DNA from: Ottelia alismoides
Lineage: Eukaryota; Streptophyta; Magnoliopsida; Alismatales; Hydrocharitaceae
Reading direction: 5' to 3'
Assembly (NCBI GenBank): GCA_037367405.1
Contig: JAZKJV010002625.1
Span: 310,001 to 374,000 of the forward strand
Length of the DNA stretch: 64,000 nucleotides
The notes under the pieces were generated by a model, which saw only the letters and a list, made by a program, of their open reading frames with translations, had not been told where the DNA came from and did not search any database. The stretch's first letter is position 1. Every line of letters begins with the position of its first letter. The position numbers and the translations under genes were made by a program. Below are positions 47,766-58,220 of this stretch, one piece after another.

Positions 47766-50032
47766 TGAAGAGCTGCGTACTACCCTTGTTAATTCTGTCA
47801 AATTAATGATTAGAATTAATGTTGTATCGTTCGTTGCAGTCAGGTAATACGGACTAATCAAAAACCACTTTTAATCAAAGTTCGATTAATTTTGAGTGGC
47901 AAATTTTTTTTACTTGGGCAAGCCCAAGGTCGAACTCAGGGAGGCAGTTGTCTCCTTAGGTATATTTTAAGTGAATTTAAGAGCTTGGATTTTCAGAAGA
48001 TTGTTTTTGGTCTTTTTAAAGATTTTTTATGCAATTAATAAAAGACACATGCAAACTTGGGCCAGTTTACAAGTTAATTCAGAAAAAGTGGTCAAATTAG
48101 TTCCAAAAATTGTGAAACTTGGCCCGATAGTGGTATGCAACGAAATTAGGCTAGGCTAATTTTTAAGATTTTTCTGACACTAGATGAATTTATTGTGAAT
48201 TAAAATGAATGCAAGGTGATTTTGACTAAATTAATTTTAATAAATACCAACTCACCAAATTTTCATATATAAAAATTATCTTGGATAGATCTAAGTGTGA
48301 AGAATCAAGAAAATTAATAAATCTAAATTTCTATGTGAAATGGACCTATTAAAATTTAATTAAGGAAATCACAAAATGATTTATTCATGCCTCGGGATGC
48401 ATGGAAATGATTTGATTTTGGGGCACAACTTAATTATCCTAAGTTTAATGTGAATTTATGAGGATTTTTGGAGCCACGAAGAATTTACTACAAATTAAAA
48501 GGCATAAATGGGCAAAATATGACAAAATTCCACCAATTAATTAATAATAAAATCCACTGCTATCACAAAAATATGACAAGTGTCACATATGAAAGAGGAC
48601 AAATTAAGCTACACAATGCAATTTTCAAACTCAAAAAATGATTTCAATGGATGCCTAAAGATGTGTGCAAAGATAAGGGCCTAACTGCAATTATAGAAAA
48701 TAAAATTGCTAAAAATAAACTTGTTGACAGGGACTAATATGTAATTACCTATAATGAGGGGCATGTATGTAAAATTCCCACAAAACACGTGCGCCTCACG
48801 TGGTACTCCTGACAGGGACTGGAATGCAATTTCCAAAACCTTCAGGGACCTCAGTGCAAAATACCCAGACCGCACGTGAAAGACACGTAAGGTCCCAGAC
48901 TCGGTTGACTTGGAGGCTCGGGCGGAGGCTCGAGGGCTCTGGAGGCTCGGACTTGGCTCGGTGAAGCTTCGGGGGCTCCGAGCCTAAAGGTCGGGGTAGA
49001 GGCTCGGAGGCGGCTATGTAGCGCCTGCTAGACCGCTAGATCCGATGAAGATCCAACGACTCCTGGAGACTGATGTGTGGCGTTGCTGCTACCCGTTGGA
49101 TCAAGATCAATCCAGCGGTCTCTGGAGCTCGATGAAGATGGATACGTGGACGAGCAGCGGCCGCTGGATCAAGATGAATCCAACGGCATCTGGAGCGTGG
49201 GGCGGGTGGCGACGTGGCGTGCTTTCATGCGTAGGATCCTCCTGATCCTACGGCTGCAGAATGAAGGCGGCGTGGATCACTCTAAACCGTCCGATCAATC
49301 AGATCGGACGGTTGCTGGCCGTCATGCTCAAAGGGTCTGCTGCCTCCTACAGCGGAGTTGGTTGCGCTCCAGCGACGAAGCTCTAGCTCCTCCTCCTCTG
49401 ATCGTCGATGAAGCTCGCCGACAGCTGCTAAGGAGCTAGGAAGAACCGTGAAGGCTTCAGGTAGCCGCTGGAGGTCCCAGGAGCGGCTGGGATGATCTGG
49501 AGAGCGGTGGCAACGAACCTCGAAGGAGCTCCGATGAGGTGTCCGGCCAATCAAAGATGGGGTACCTACAGGGGTTAGTTGAATAGAAGAAGCGTGCACA
49601 CTGATCGTGAGGTGAATGTGAGTGCGGGTAGAGGCCTGAGAAGCGATGAAGGTGGTCTGGTGATGGTGCTCAGACTAGGTGGCGGAGCTCTCGTCGGCGT
49701 GGAGTGTAGGGTGTCATTTGAACAAACGGAAGTGTATGCGAGTGTGCTGGCTCCGAGGCAAAGCTCGGAGGATGGTCAGTAGGGGGTGAAGTCAATTGTG
49801 GATGGCGAATAAAATTTGAGAAAAAGCATGAAAAAGAAGAAGAAGTTCGTGATGGAGATGGAGGCGTCTACTTGGGGAATGGAGCTCGAAGCCGTGCTCC
49901 TGGTCGTCGCTCGAAGGTCGGTAGAAGATCCTGAGCTCGTGCAGCTCACGGAGGAGGTTGCGGCATGACGGGGATGGCCGTGGATCTTGTCGGAGATGAA
50001 ACTCGGTCGTCGCTCGATGTCACCTCAAATTG
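47766..50032 (-). repeat. 5' LTR of element A, truncated
   Basis: It parallels 34761-37042 of the 3' LTR along its whole length, then identity stops abruptly after cacctcaaattg at 50032. The missing ~1.5 kb comprises U3, the TATA box and the stem-loop palindrome. The next base belongs to a different element (B'). Confidence 0.88.
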
Positions 50033-52194
50033 CTCTATGAATCTGCAGTATCTCAAGGTGAGAGAAGGGCTTGTGAAATGGGATCAGATCAAGCAGCTTC
50101 ATCATCCGTGATCACAAAGTCGCACTCCTGGTGGACGTCTCGCTCTACCTATGTCATCTGCTCTGTATCGCTAAACTGCATCGAGCAAGCTGAGTCTCGT
50201 GCTCTGGTCTCATCGATCATCTCTATTTGTATACTCTTGCCCTTGACGCGAAAGTAAACCTTCCCACTATCATGGTCGGACACCACCTTGGCTCTGGCCA
50301 AGAATGGTCATCCTAGAATGATGGGGGTATCGGTCACAGACTCAGGGATCTCCATGTCCAACACAACAAAGTCCACGGGGACTTTCAGGCCCTGAATTGT
50401 GACGACCACATCCTTCAACAAACCCTTAGGCCTCTTGACAGATCTATCAGCAAACTGAAGGACTATCCTGCTCTGTCGAAGAGGACCGAACTCAAATCGG
50501 TCAAGTAAGGTTGCTGGAAGGAGGTTGATAGAAGAGTCGTTGTCTAATAGAGTACGGTCGAATCTCTACTCATGAATATGGCATCTGACATATGGAGCTC
50601 CTGCATCTGGCCTCTTGGCTGGCAGACAGTTCTAGATGGCGAAGCAGGTGGCACGAGTGAGCACATGAATTTCTGCATTATGGTTCCTCCTCTTCCTACA
50701 GATGGCGGTCTTCTCTCTCAAGTTCCTCTGGAAGAGAGGGATGTGCTCAAGTGCATTTTGTAGAGTTAGCTGAATTTGAAATCTATCAATCATCGGCTGG
50801 CTGAACTCTAACTGCTGTGATTTTTTGGATTTTCTATTTTCTTCCTCTTCACCAAGCGAAGTGCCTGAGGGAAGGGGACGGCTGGGCCCTCCTTATATGG
50901 AGGGTTAGGAATGGGTTCCTTCTGTGGAGAAGGAATAGAATCCATACAAGTATCATTAAGCATCACATATGGACTCGAAGATGAAGAAACCTTTCCTTTA
51001 TCCAATTTTTGGTATTTTCTGTAAAGTCCCGAGATACAATAATGGGACAAAAACACTAGTAGAATAGAAGGGGTGGCATCAGTACTACCCACGACATCAG
51101 GAATTGCGGCATCAGCACCGCACTCTGGCTTAGCGTCATAGAATCTGGTAGCATCAGTACCACCTTCTGCATTTGGAGAAGCGACGGCCTCAGTACCGTC
51201 GGCTGGATCACCGTCCTTGGTGGTGTCAGTACCCCCACCATCATCATCTAGAGCAACATCAGCACTGCTATCCTCTCGTCTGGCGCTCCTGCACCCCCGT
51301 GGTGTCGTCGCTCAAACGAGGCACCGTCGACTGGCATCCTACCGCTCCTAAGTGTAACAAAGTCAGCATCAAATGTATATGAAGTAATGTCACCCAATAA
51401 ATCACTAGGAGTGGTAATCTCGATGAACTGTACCTGCTCAGATTTTCTTTTTTAAATTTATTTGGGTTGGGCTCAATCTAAGCAGGTATGGCGGCCTTTC
51501 CTTTGATGATCTCCCTCATCTCCTGGCAGAACTCGTTCCATCTCCCGCCTGAATGTGGCCTGCTGATCAGAAAGTAGGCGGGCTAGATCATTGAGTGTTG
51601 GGTTCTCATAGGCTGGCCCATGAGAACCGGACGGGTTGCCTCTCTAAAAGTGAGGTTGTTGCTGGAACTAATGAGGGGGAAGCTGAGAATACTGCTGAGG
51701 CTGCTGATGGTGCTGCCTCCACGGTTGTCCCCGGTTGGTAGGGACGAGGACCCGACTGGTAATGCTATTGTTGTGGCTGGTGAGGGAACTGAGGCTGCTG
51801 CTGAGGCTGGCTGAACTGTCCACCTGAGCTAGAGGTTGTTGCTGGGATGAGGCACCTCCAGTCGACCACCTGAATCCGGGATGATCTCGGCGGATCACGG
51901 GCTGTTGTCGGTTGTACCAAATCTCGTTGATTTCCATCAACGACTCCTGCTCGAAGGGGGTGGAGGAAGAACTGCCAGTGGCTGATCCTCCCGATACACC
52001 ACCATCTGAGTGTCCTGAGATGGTTATGGCTGAAGGTACTAGTGTTGCGGCTGTTGGAACGGCTCCGCCTGGATGTGGTGAACCTGTCTGTCCTGGGCGG
52101 AGTGATGGGTCGAGCTGCTGCTAGGGTCAGCCCGTGACCTGAGACAGGGCTGAGGAGCCGTCTGTGCCTCCCGGAGACACATGATATGGGTCTT
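50033..52194 (-). mobile_element. Gag-protease fragment of another Athila-like element (B')
   Basis: On the minus strand a low-complexity gag tail (about 52150-50808, Q/P/S/H-rich in several frames) is followed by a protease relic (~50570-50250). The order matches the gag tail and protease of element A. It joins LTR A at 50032/50033 and is broken on the other side by LTR B at 52195. RT, integrase and LTRs of this element are not present. Confidence 0.65.
50250..50570 (-). pseudogene. Aspartic protease relic of fragment B'
   Basis: On the minus strand: TLLDNDSSINLLPATLLDRF, FGPLRQSRIVLQFADRSVKR, GLLKDVVVTIQGLKVPVDFV, then IILG, a stop where Arg is usual, PFLARAKVV and DHDSGKVYFRVKG. The triad reads DND, so it is inactive. 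Confidence 0.75.
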
Positions 52195-53753
52195 TGATGA
52201 ATCCACTTTTCATCATCTTTATTCTATCATTTTGCATCAAAAACCCTAGCAAATGCCTGTAAATAACATCAATTCCATCATCTTAGCATTCATGCATGTG
52301 CATCTAAATAGTGTATAAAATACTGTAATTAAAGCCAAAATTATAGAATAAATAAAAGAAAAGAAAAAAACAAAATATTGTAAATATTTTATGACCCAAA
52401 ACCCCGAGACCTAAGCATCTTGATGAATAGGTCGACCAGGAATAAAGTAGGGGGAGATAAGGGTCAAATGCCTATATTATTCTATTCATTCTTTATTCAT
52501 TTTGGGACCTATTTTTGGCTCCACTTTTTATACATCAAATAAAGAAACTTTGTACATGAAAGTTGTAGATAATTTAATAAAGAAAAATACAAAATTGATT
52601 TCACTGAAAAATAATGTACAGATAAAAAGTTATGATCTGAATAAAAATCCAGAATCCCAACTTCCCAGACCCGTATCTCACAATTGAAAACTCCAAATGC
52701 AGCAAACTCACCTTTAATTGTATATATAATAAAATAATCTATTTAATGGTGGTGATTTCACATTTGGCGGAGCTACGGTTTGAAAGTTAAGTTTTTGGAC
52801 CCACATTGTACAATTGTACTGATTAAAATATTCAATTTATTCTTTATTCATTATTTGTATATTTTTATATTTTATAATTATGTAAATATTATTTATAATA
52901 TTATGTGCATTAAAATTAGAATAAAAATGCAAAGAAAACTCAAAATAAAAATACTTGTATATAAACCATACAGGTATTATACCTATATACATACCTATAC
53001 AATACTTACTTATATTTTATTAAATATACAAAACATATCAGAAAAAGAAAATAAAAATATATTCATGTGCATAAAAGTATGTTATAATTTTATAAAATAC
53101 TAAATAAAAATTATAAAATTAAAATACACAAAATAAAAATAAAAGACTAACATATATAGGTAATATACCTATAAAGGGCATAAAAGGAAACCTATAAAAA
53201 TATATTCCATAAAAATAATTAAAAAACAGAATAAAATACTACATAAAAAATAAATATTTTTCATTTTATAACCTTAATTTATTAAAATCATTTTCGATAT
53301 TTAATCTATTTTCTAAATCTTTTTCAGGACCTTTTTTCTGGTTGGTCCACGTGGACCAACCAGGGGGCAGTCACAGTTGACCTCGGTCAACTGTCTGCCC
53401 TAGGCCCTGTAGTTGCTGTCAGACCTTGGTTTGACCCCCATTTTGTCGATTTTTCTAGCCTCCATCTTGCACTTTTTGAGATCAAGCCCTTCATGACTTT
53501 TGTCTCTCGATCCTTGGTCTATCACGCCCTTGCGTTTTTGGGGGATTGAGCCATCGATTCACCAGATCTGGCTCGATCTTTGGTGCACCTTGGTCATGGG
53601 GTCAAACCAAATATATGGCACCCTCCACTTTCCATTCAATTTTGAGTCCCTTCGGTCCACCCCTCTCCGCCTCTCTTGTGCTCTGAAGCTCCCTAGAGGT
53701 GACAGCTCCACCGCGAGCTCATCAGCCAAGGCGCACGAGGTCGGAGGCGTCTC
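52195..53753 (+). repeat. LTR B, left part (split by element C)
   Basis: It starts TGATGAATCCACTTTTCATC and resembles the start of LTR F (read on its strand) over several hundred bases, including the gacctaagcatcttgatga and aagtagggggagataagggt blocks. It carries a perfect 26-bp palindrome (53338-53363) and a TATA-like caaatatatgg (53607-53617). It is interrupted at 53753 by element C and continues at 63156. Confidence 0.8.
53338..53363. repeat. Perfect 26-bp palindrome centred on a G-box
   Basis: Each 13-base arm reads ctggttggtccac on its own strand, so the centre is CACGTG. The sequence is fully self-complementary with no loop. Confidence 0.95.
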
Positions 53754-53970
53754 TGATGAACCTCAGTTTCATCATCTTTATTTTCTATAATTAACCCCTT
53801 TGCTTAATGTTTTGTCAATAAATCCCTGTTAATGTCCTATAATTAACAGAGTCCTTAATAAATTAAAAACCACAAAAAATGACAAAATAAAAATTCGTGG
53901 TGTTTTTAGACTTAAAAATACCTTCAAAAATATTTCGGGCCCTTGTTTGATCTCTTTTCCAGTTTTGGTC

Positions 53971-54015
53971 AACATGAAACTTGTATATCTCGTCAAGATC
54001 TACAACTTTCATGTT
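53971..54015. repeat. Conserved LTR stem-loop palindrome (LTR C1)
   Basis: 20-bp arms aacatgaaacttgtatatct / agatctacaactttcatgtt with loop cgtca. Two mismatches in this copy, one in the LTR2 copy. Confidence 0.85.
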
Positions 54016-55167
54016 TTGAGTTTTCTCAAATTCGGCCATCTTGGCCCTCATAAATCAATAATTCTCTCAAATAAATCTGATTGGGCCACGTGGCCCATTC
54101 TGGGGGCTCCACGTGGCCCGCTCCTTCTTGCTGGATCCGCCACCAATTCTGGCCGTTAGATCTCCTCCTGAGATCCAACGGCCTCCAGCTCTCCACGCCC
54201 GCTGCTCTCTCTCGACCATCTGATCATCTTAGCCCTCAATCCACACCGCTCGTTGGCGCCTTAAACAGAGCGCGCCACATGGCGCACTGTAGTCCACTTG
54301 ATTGCGCCCCGGATCCTCTGATCTGATCCGCTTAATCCATGCCCTATTCCTAACCGCTCGATCAACCTCCATCTCTCATCAACACCGTTCGTCAGCGACG
54401 AGCGCACAGCCTGCCACGTGGGGCTTTGAGAACCGTATGATTCCGCCTGGGCCTCTTTGATCTCAGCTGTCTATTCTTCCAGCGAGCCTCAGCCTTTCGA
54501 TCGCGCTCAGCTTTCCATCACCACCCTCCGATGGCGCCTCGCTCTCGATTCGCCACGTGGCAGCTCCATGTGCCATCGATCGCTCCGTTCCCCGATCCGA
54601 TCCACACCGTCACTTAGCGCCTAATTGTCAGCCGTTGGATCTCAAGATCCAACGGCCGACAGTCATCGTCAACCTTCCGATAGCCTTCTCTCTCCCACGT
54701 TCCACCTCGCGCAACCCGCTCCCCCTTCCATTTTTCTCGTCTTCACCTTCCACCATCTCCACTCTCCAATTGCCCCACGCCCTTCCTCCATCACCCATGA
54801 CCCTCGCGCACTCCTCCATTAACCACCAACCTCTCTCCACGCTCCCCATTTCCTCCTCGAAACCACGTCGCCCACCATCACTTCCGCCGAGCTTCCCCTT
54901 CAAATACGCCTCCACCACACCCCTTCGCCGGCGTCCACCTTTACGAGGAAGGGAGCCCAGCCCCTCCTCCGCCTCCCCGTGACAGGGGGAGGCGGTGCGA
55001 TTGAGCGAAGACGACTTCGTTCCTGGTAAGACCCTCCGCCTTCGACGGCGGAGTCGCGGCGCCTCATGGTGACCGCCCGAGCTGCATGGAATGGCTGGCC
55101 ATGTCCAGCGAAGACCCGAGCATCCTCTGTGATGCTCAGCCCAAGCCCTCGCTCCATCTCCGATCAG

Positions 55168-55470
55168 GTAAACCTCCTTCCTCCTTTCTTGTATTTTTCT
55201 TGAATTCTGCTTAATTTTGTAGGTCTCTCCGGCCATTTTCACCTCCGATGACCACCCAGTTAGCTCCGCCAACAACTCCCCCTTCTCGCGCACGTTTCCG
55301 ACCACCCTTCCGTTTCTTCGCAACCCCAGACCACTCCGACCCATCTCCTCCGCCACCCACGGCGGAGGAGCTACGAGCTCCCACCTTCTCCATCCGCAGA
55401 GCTCTCACTCCACTCCATGTCGCACGCACAACACTCCACCCTGCATCGGCTATGTGTATTAACGCTGCAG
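55168..55470 (+). other. Candidate intron in LTR C1
   Basis: Donor-like gatcag|gtaaac and acceptor-like aacgctgcag|gtcg, 303 bp apart. The equivalent interval is 304 bp in LTR2 and 306 bp in LTR A. Splicing is not shown by the sequence alone. Confidence 0.4.
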
Positions 55471-56880
55471 GTCGAGCCCCTACTCAATGGCCGGAGAGCT
55501 CGCCGGGCCATTTTTGTCGTCATCAATTCTCGACATCAGCGATCCGAAGGCCCACGCCAGGAGGTCCATCACCTCGCCCGAGCTCCCAGCTTCATCGACA
55601 AACCTTCAGGAGCCTCGGGCGAGCTCCACCGCGCCAAGGATGAAGCGACAGAGCTGGAGCTCCTTCACCGGAGCTCAGTTCCCGCCGCCAGCCGTAGGAG
55701 GAAGATGAATGAGCAGTGGCCGTTGGATGCACCTCACCGGTGTTCATCCAACGGTCACAATTCAGCCACGTCGCCCACAAGGAGCCACGTTCAGATGCCG
55801 TCGGATCCCTGAAGATCGGACGGTGCACTCTCAGCCACGTGTCCTCTCCAGAGCTTCACCGAGCCTCAACCCCGAGCCTCCAGGCTTGGGACGTCCGAAC
55901 CTTCCCCGAGCCTGCAGCGGATCCGATCCTCAGCCGAGCCTACCCGAAGCGCCTCCGAACCTCTGCCTTGACCGAGCCTCCATCCGAGCCTGGGCCGCAC
56001 GTGCCTGGCACGTGCGTACCTGGGAAATTTGCAGAGGAGCCCACTGACTTCTCCACATTTGCAAGCAGGTCCAGAAGCATGTGCGTGCACATCGGGCATT
56101 TTGCACTTATGCCCTCGCGACTTTCAACATTTGCAAAAATGCCCCTGTGCTTGTGGACAATTTACAGGGAAGGACTCGTCTTTATTTTTATTACATTTTC
56201 GTCCCTCCCAGGGACCTTTTTGTAGTTATCTTTTCTTGTTTTCTTGCATTTATGCCCCTGTCTTCTTTTATGCATATCTTGAGCTACATAGCTCCAATCG
56301 AGTTGATTTCAGTCTCGTTTTGAAGCTCTTCTCGTCCTCTTTATTATGGCATGCTTTAAGTTCAGATTTGACACTATGAACCGTGATGTATTATTTTATT
56401 ATCTCCGTGTCTTGATTTCTTCATTTTTATCATGCCCACTTGCTTCATATGTGTAGAGGTTTCTTTATTTCAACTCGGTTTGATTCGCGATTTCCTTATG
56501 GCTCAAGTGACTATTATTTTGGGCATATCATTCGCTTTGCATATCCATATATTTGCATAAAAAAATTGTTAAAAAAATGCATAGTTTATTTTAATGCATT
56601 ATCTTGTCTTGTTTTGTCTATGCATATTTTGACTTATATGCTTTAATTCAACACTTAATAAAATAGACTCAAATCCGATTAATACGAGAGAGGCTCGTGT
56701 CCCTGAGTTCGACCTTGGTTTCTTGCCAAGTAAAATAAATCACGATCACCTCATTTTGATTTATCATCGCATAACTTTAAATGAGGTGATCTCTTTGACG
56801 ACCAAAATCGGCCCGACTGCATCGACATGTTTAGGTGCTAAGAACGCACCCTTAAGGGGCCGATTTTGCGGTTCGTCAAA

Positions 56881-56898
56881 TGGCGCCGTTGCCGGGGA
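56881..56898 (+). other. tRNA-Asp primer binding site of element C
   Basis: TGGCGCCGTTGCCGGGGA, two bases after the LTR end, is the standard complement of the plant tRNA-Asp 3' end used by Athila-type elements. Confidence 0.92.
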
Positions 56899-58005
56899 TA
56901 CGGCTCATTTCTTTTATTTTTTGGATTTTTTTTGTGTGTTTAATTTAGTGTTCCTCTTTATAGGTCAAATGGTCACATATTTTGCATATAAAATTTTTTC
57001 TTTCTTATTTGATCTCTAACCATTGTTTCTGTGGCAGGGCCCTTGATGGATCAAGGAGGCGAGGAGCAGGACGTTCCCCGCTGCGAGGAGCCGCAGGAGC
57101 ATGCTTGGAGCAAAGGAGGAAGAAAAGAAAAAAAATGTCTCGCATTTTTGTTGCATTATATTTTTAATAATTCGTCTTTTTACAACGGTCTTCGATTGAA
57201 GACTCGCGATTGTAATCGAACGATTGTGGTTGTGTGGGGATCGTCCCCACTTGAGTGTCGACCTAGGACTAGGCACGCGGCTCTCCGAGCTCATTTTTCA
57301 TATTCTCTTGTGCTTGATCGTAGGTAGGACACACTTTAAATATAGACGCACTTAATCTCGCATCACTTAGATAAAATTAATGAAGATCAATCACCGCTAA
57401 TAGATGCATGATTAGGTGCGGCTTTTTCGACTTGCATACATGTTGGATTTGATTTTCAAAACGGCCCCAGTTTTTTCGCGGGTTTCTCGTCAAATCACTG
57501 CATGATTTCTCGCTTAGCCTAGATCGCGTTTTTCTTCATCGAATACATGTTTTTCACGGCTTTCATTTCCTAGATTGATCACCTAGGACTAATGGAAAAT
57601 GGAATGAACGGTAGACGATGATTTTCTGATTGATGTGCTAACCTTAATTCAGTGACAATTTAAAATAAAATTGGGACTGTTAATTGCAAGTCAACCTAAA
57701 ATGGAGTAAAATTCGGTTTTGGGAGAGCAACACCCGCGCATACGCCTTGATTTTCATTTTCTTCGCGTAAATATCTAAGGCTTTATCACCAATAAAACTG
57801 ACAAGATAATAAACCAACTTCGGTTGGTTTCATGTGTGAGTTGGTGAAACTAAGGGTTTGCTTGCTTGAATTGAGCTATTGTTGCAACACACAACCCTAA
57901 AACCTTAGTCACTCCATTTCATCTCCAAAGATTCAACCGCGCACTTGTAAATCCATCCCTCTTCTTCGTTCACCTTGGGTCCCTTCCAACATCAATTCCC
58001 ATCTT
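56899..58005 (+). other. Leader-derived internal region of element C
   Basis: No frame with a known domain. The part 57330-57865 follows the same order of blocks as the leaders of E and A: the acgcacttaatctcgcatca region, aaaattgggactg, gggagagcaac, then gacaagataa and gagttggtgaaacta. The part 56990-57320 is not matched in E by eye. In E gag begins directly after the last block; in C the PPT-like hairpins follow instead. Confidence 0.6.
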
Positions 58006-58041
58006 TATACTTAGGCTAATCTCAGCCTAAGTATAGGGGGG
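58006..58041 (+). repeat. PPT-like hairpin module C1
   Basis: tatacttaggct, loop aatctc, agcctaagtata, then gggggg. Perfect 12-bp arms. Confidence 0.88.
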
Positions 58042-58084
58042 ACCCGAGTCCCCGTGATTTTCTCTACTCTTCCTTTCTTGCCTT

Positions 58085-58119
58085 TATACTTAGGTTATTT
58101 CTAACCTAAGTATAGGGGG
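58085..58119 (+). repeat. PPT-like hairpin module C2
   Basis: tatacttaggtta, loop tttc, taacctaagtata, then ggggg. Perfect 13-bp arms; the arm sequence differs from C1 but both arms changed together. Confidence 0.88.
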
Positions 58120-58203
58120 AGCCCCTCTTAGCTCCCGTATATTCTTCTATATTTAAATGGACCTATGTACTTGTAACATCTAGTGCTATGAGGACATAGC
58201 AAA

Positions 58204-58220
58204 GTTTAAGTATAGGGGGG
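58204..58220 (+). other. Internal duplicate of the PPT of element C
   Basis: gtttaagtatagggggg, identical over 17 bases to the real PPT at 60001-60017. It is likewise preceded by a small hairpin (ctatgaggacatag). Confidence 0.85.

Larger units (their letters stand above)
34761..50032 (-). mobile_element. Athila-lineage Ty3/gypsy retrotransposon A, nearly complete but inactive
   Basis: Minus-strand order: truncated 5' LTR (50032-47766), PBS (47762-47745), leader, gag (46611-44197), protease (44175-43585), RT (43511-42137), RNase H (~42136-41652), integrase (~41640-40410), a ~1.8-kb non-coding 3' region with PPT-like hairpins, PPT (38577-38561) and the 3' LTR (38560-34761). The 3' LTR is 3.8 kb; the 5' LTR retains only ~2.27 kb and lacks U3 and the TATA box, so the element has no promoter of its own. 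Gag and Pol carry several stops and frameshifts. The shared LTR part is visibly more diverged than in element C, so A is older. No env-like frame was seen. Confidence 0.9.
53754..56878 (+). repeat. 5' LTR of element C (3125 bp)
   Basis: AT-rich U3 start, stem-loop palindrome (53971-54015), a GC-rich centre with several CACGTG boxes and ccgttggatc inverted repeats, a weak TATA-like cttcaaatacgcc (54898-54910), a candidate intron (55168-55470), and an AT-rich R/U5 part with cctgagttcgacc near 56702. Open frames such as 54557-54982, 54628-55356 (minus) and 55248-55643 lie in this centre and are not credited. Confidence 0.93.

Noticed and set aside
55168..55222. Very short intron (gtaaac ... tttgtag) in LTR C1
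   Set aside because: Only 55 bp, below the usual plant minimum; the 303-bp alternative acceptor is conserved in length in element A.
54557..55643. Long proline/serine-rich open frames on both strands in LTR C1 (also repeated in LTR C2)
   Set aside because: They overlap each other in several frames, have no domains, and are in the GC-rich promoter/leader part of an LTR. Their presence in both LTRs reflects LTR identity, not gene duplication.
56881..56900. tRNA-Asp gene fragment
   Set aside because: Position directly behind the LTR end shows it is a primer binding site.
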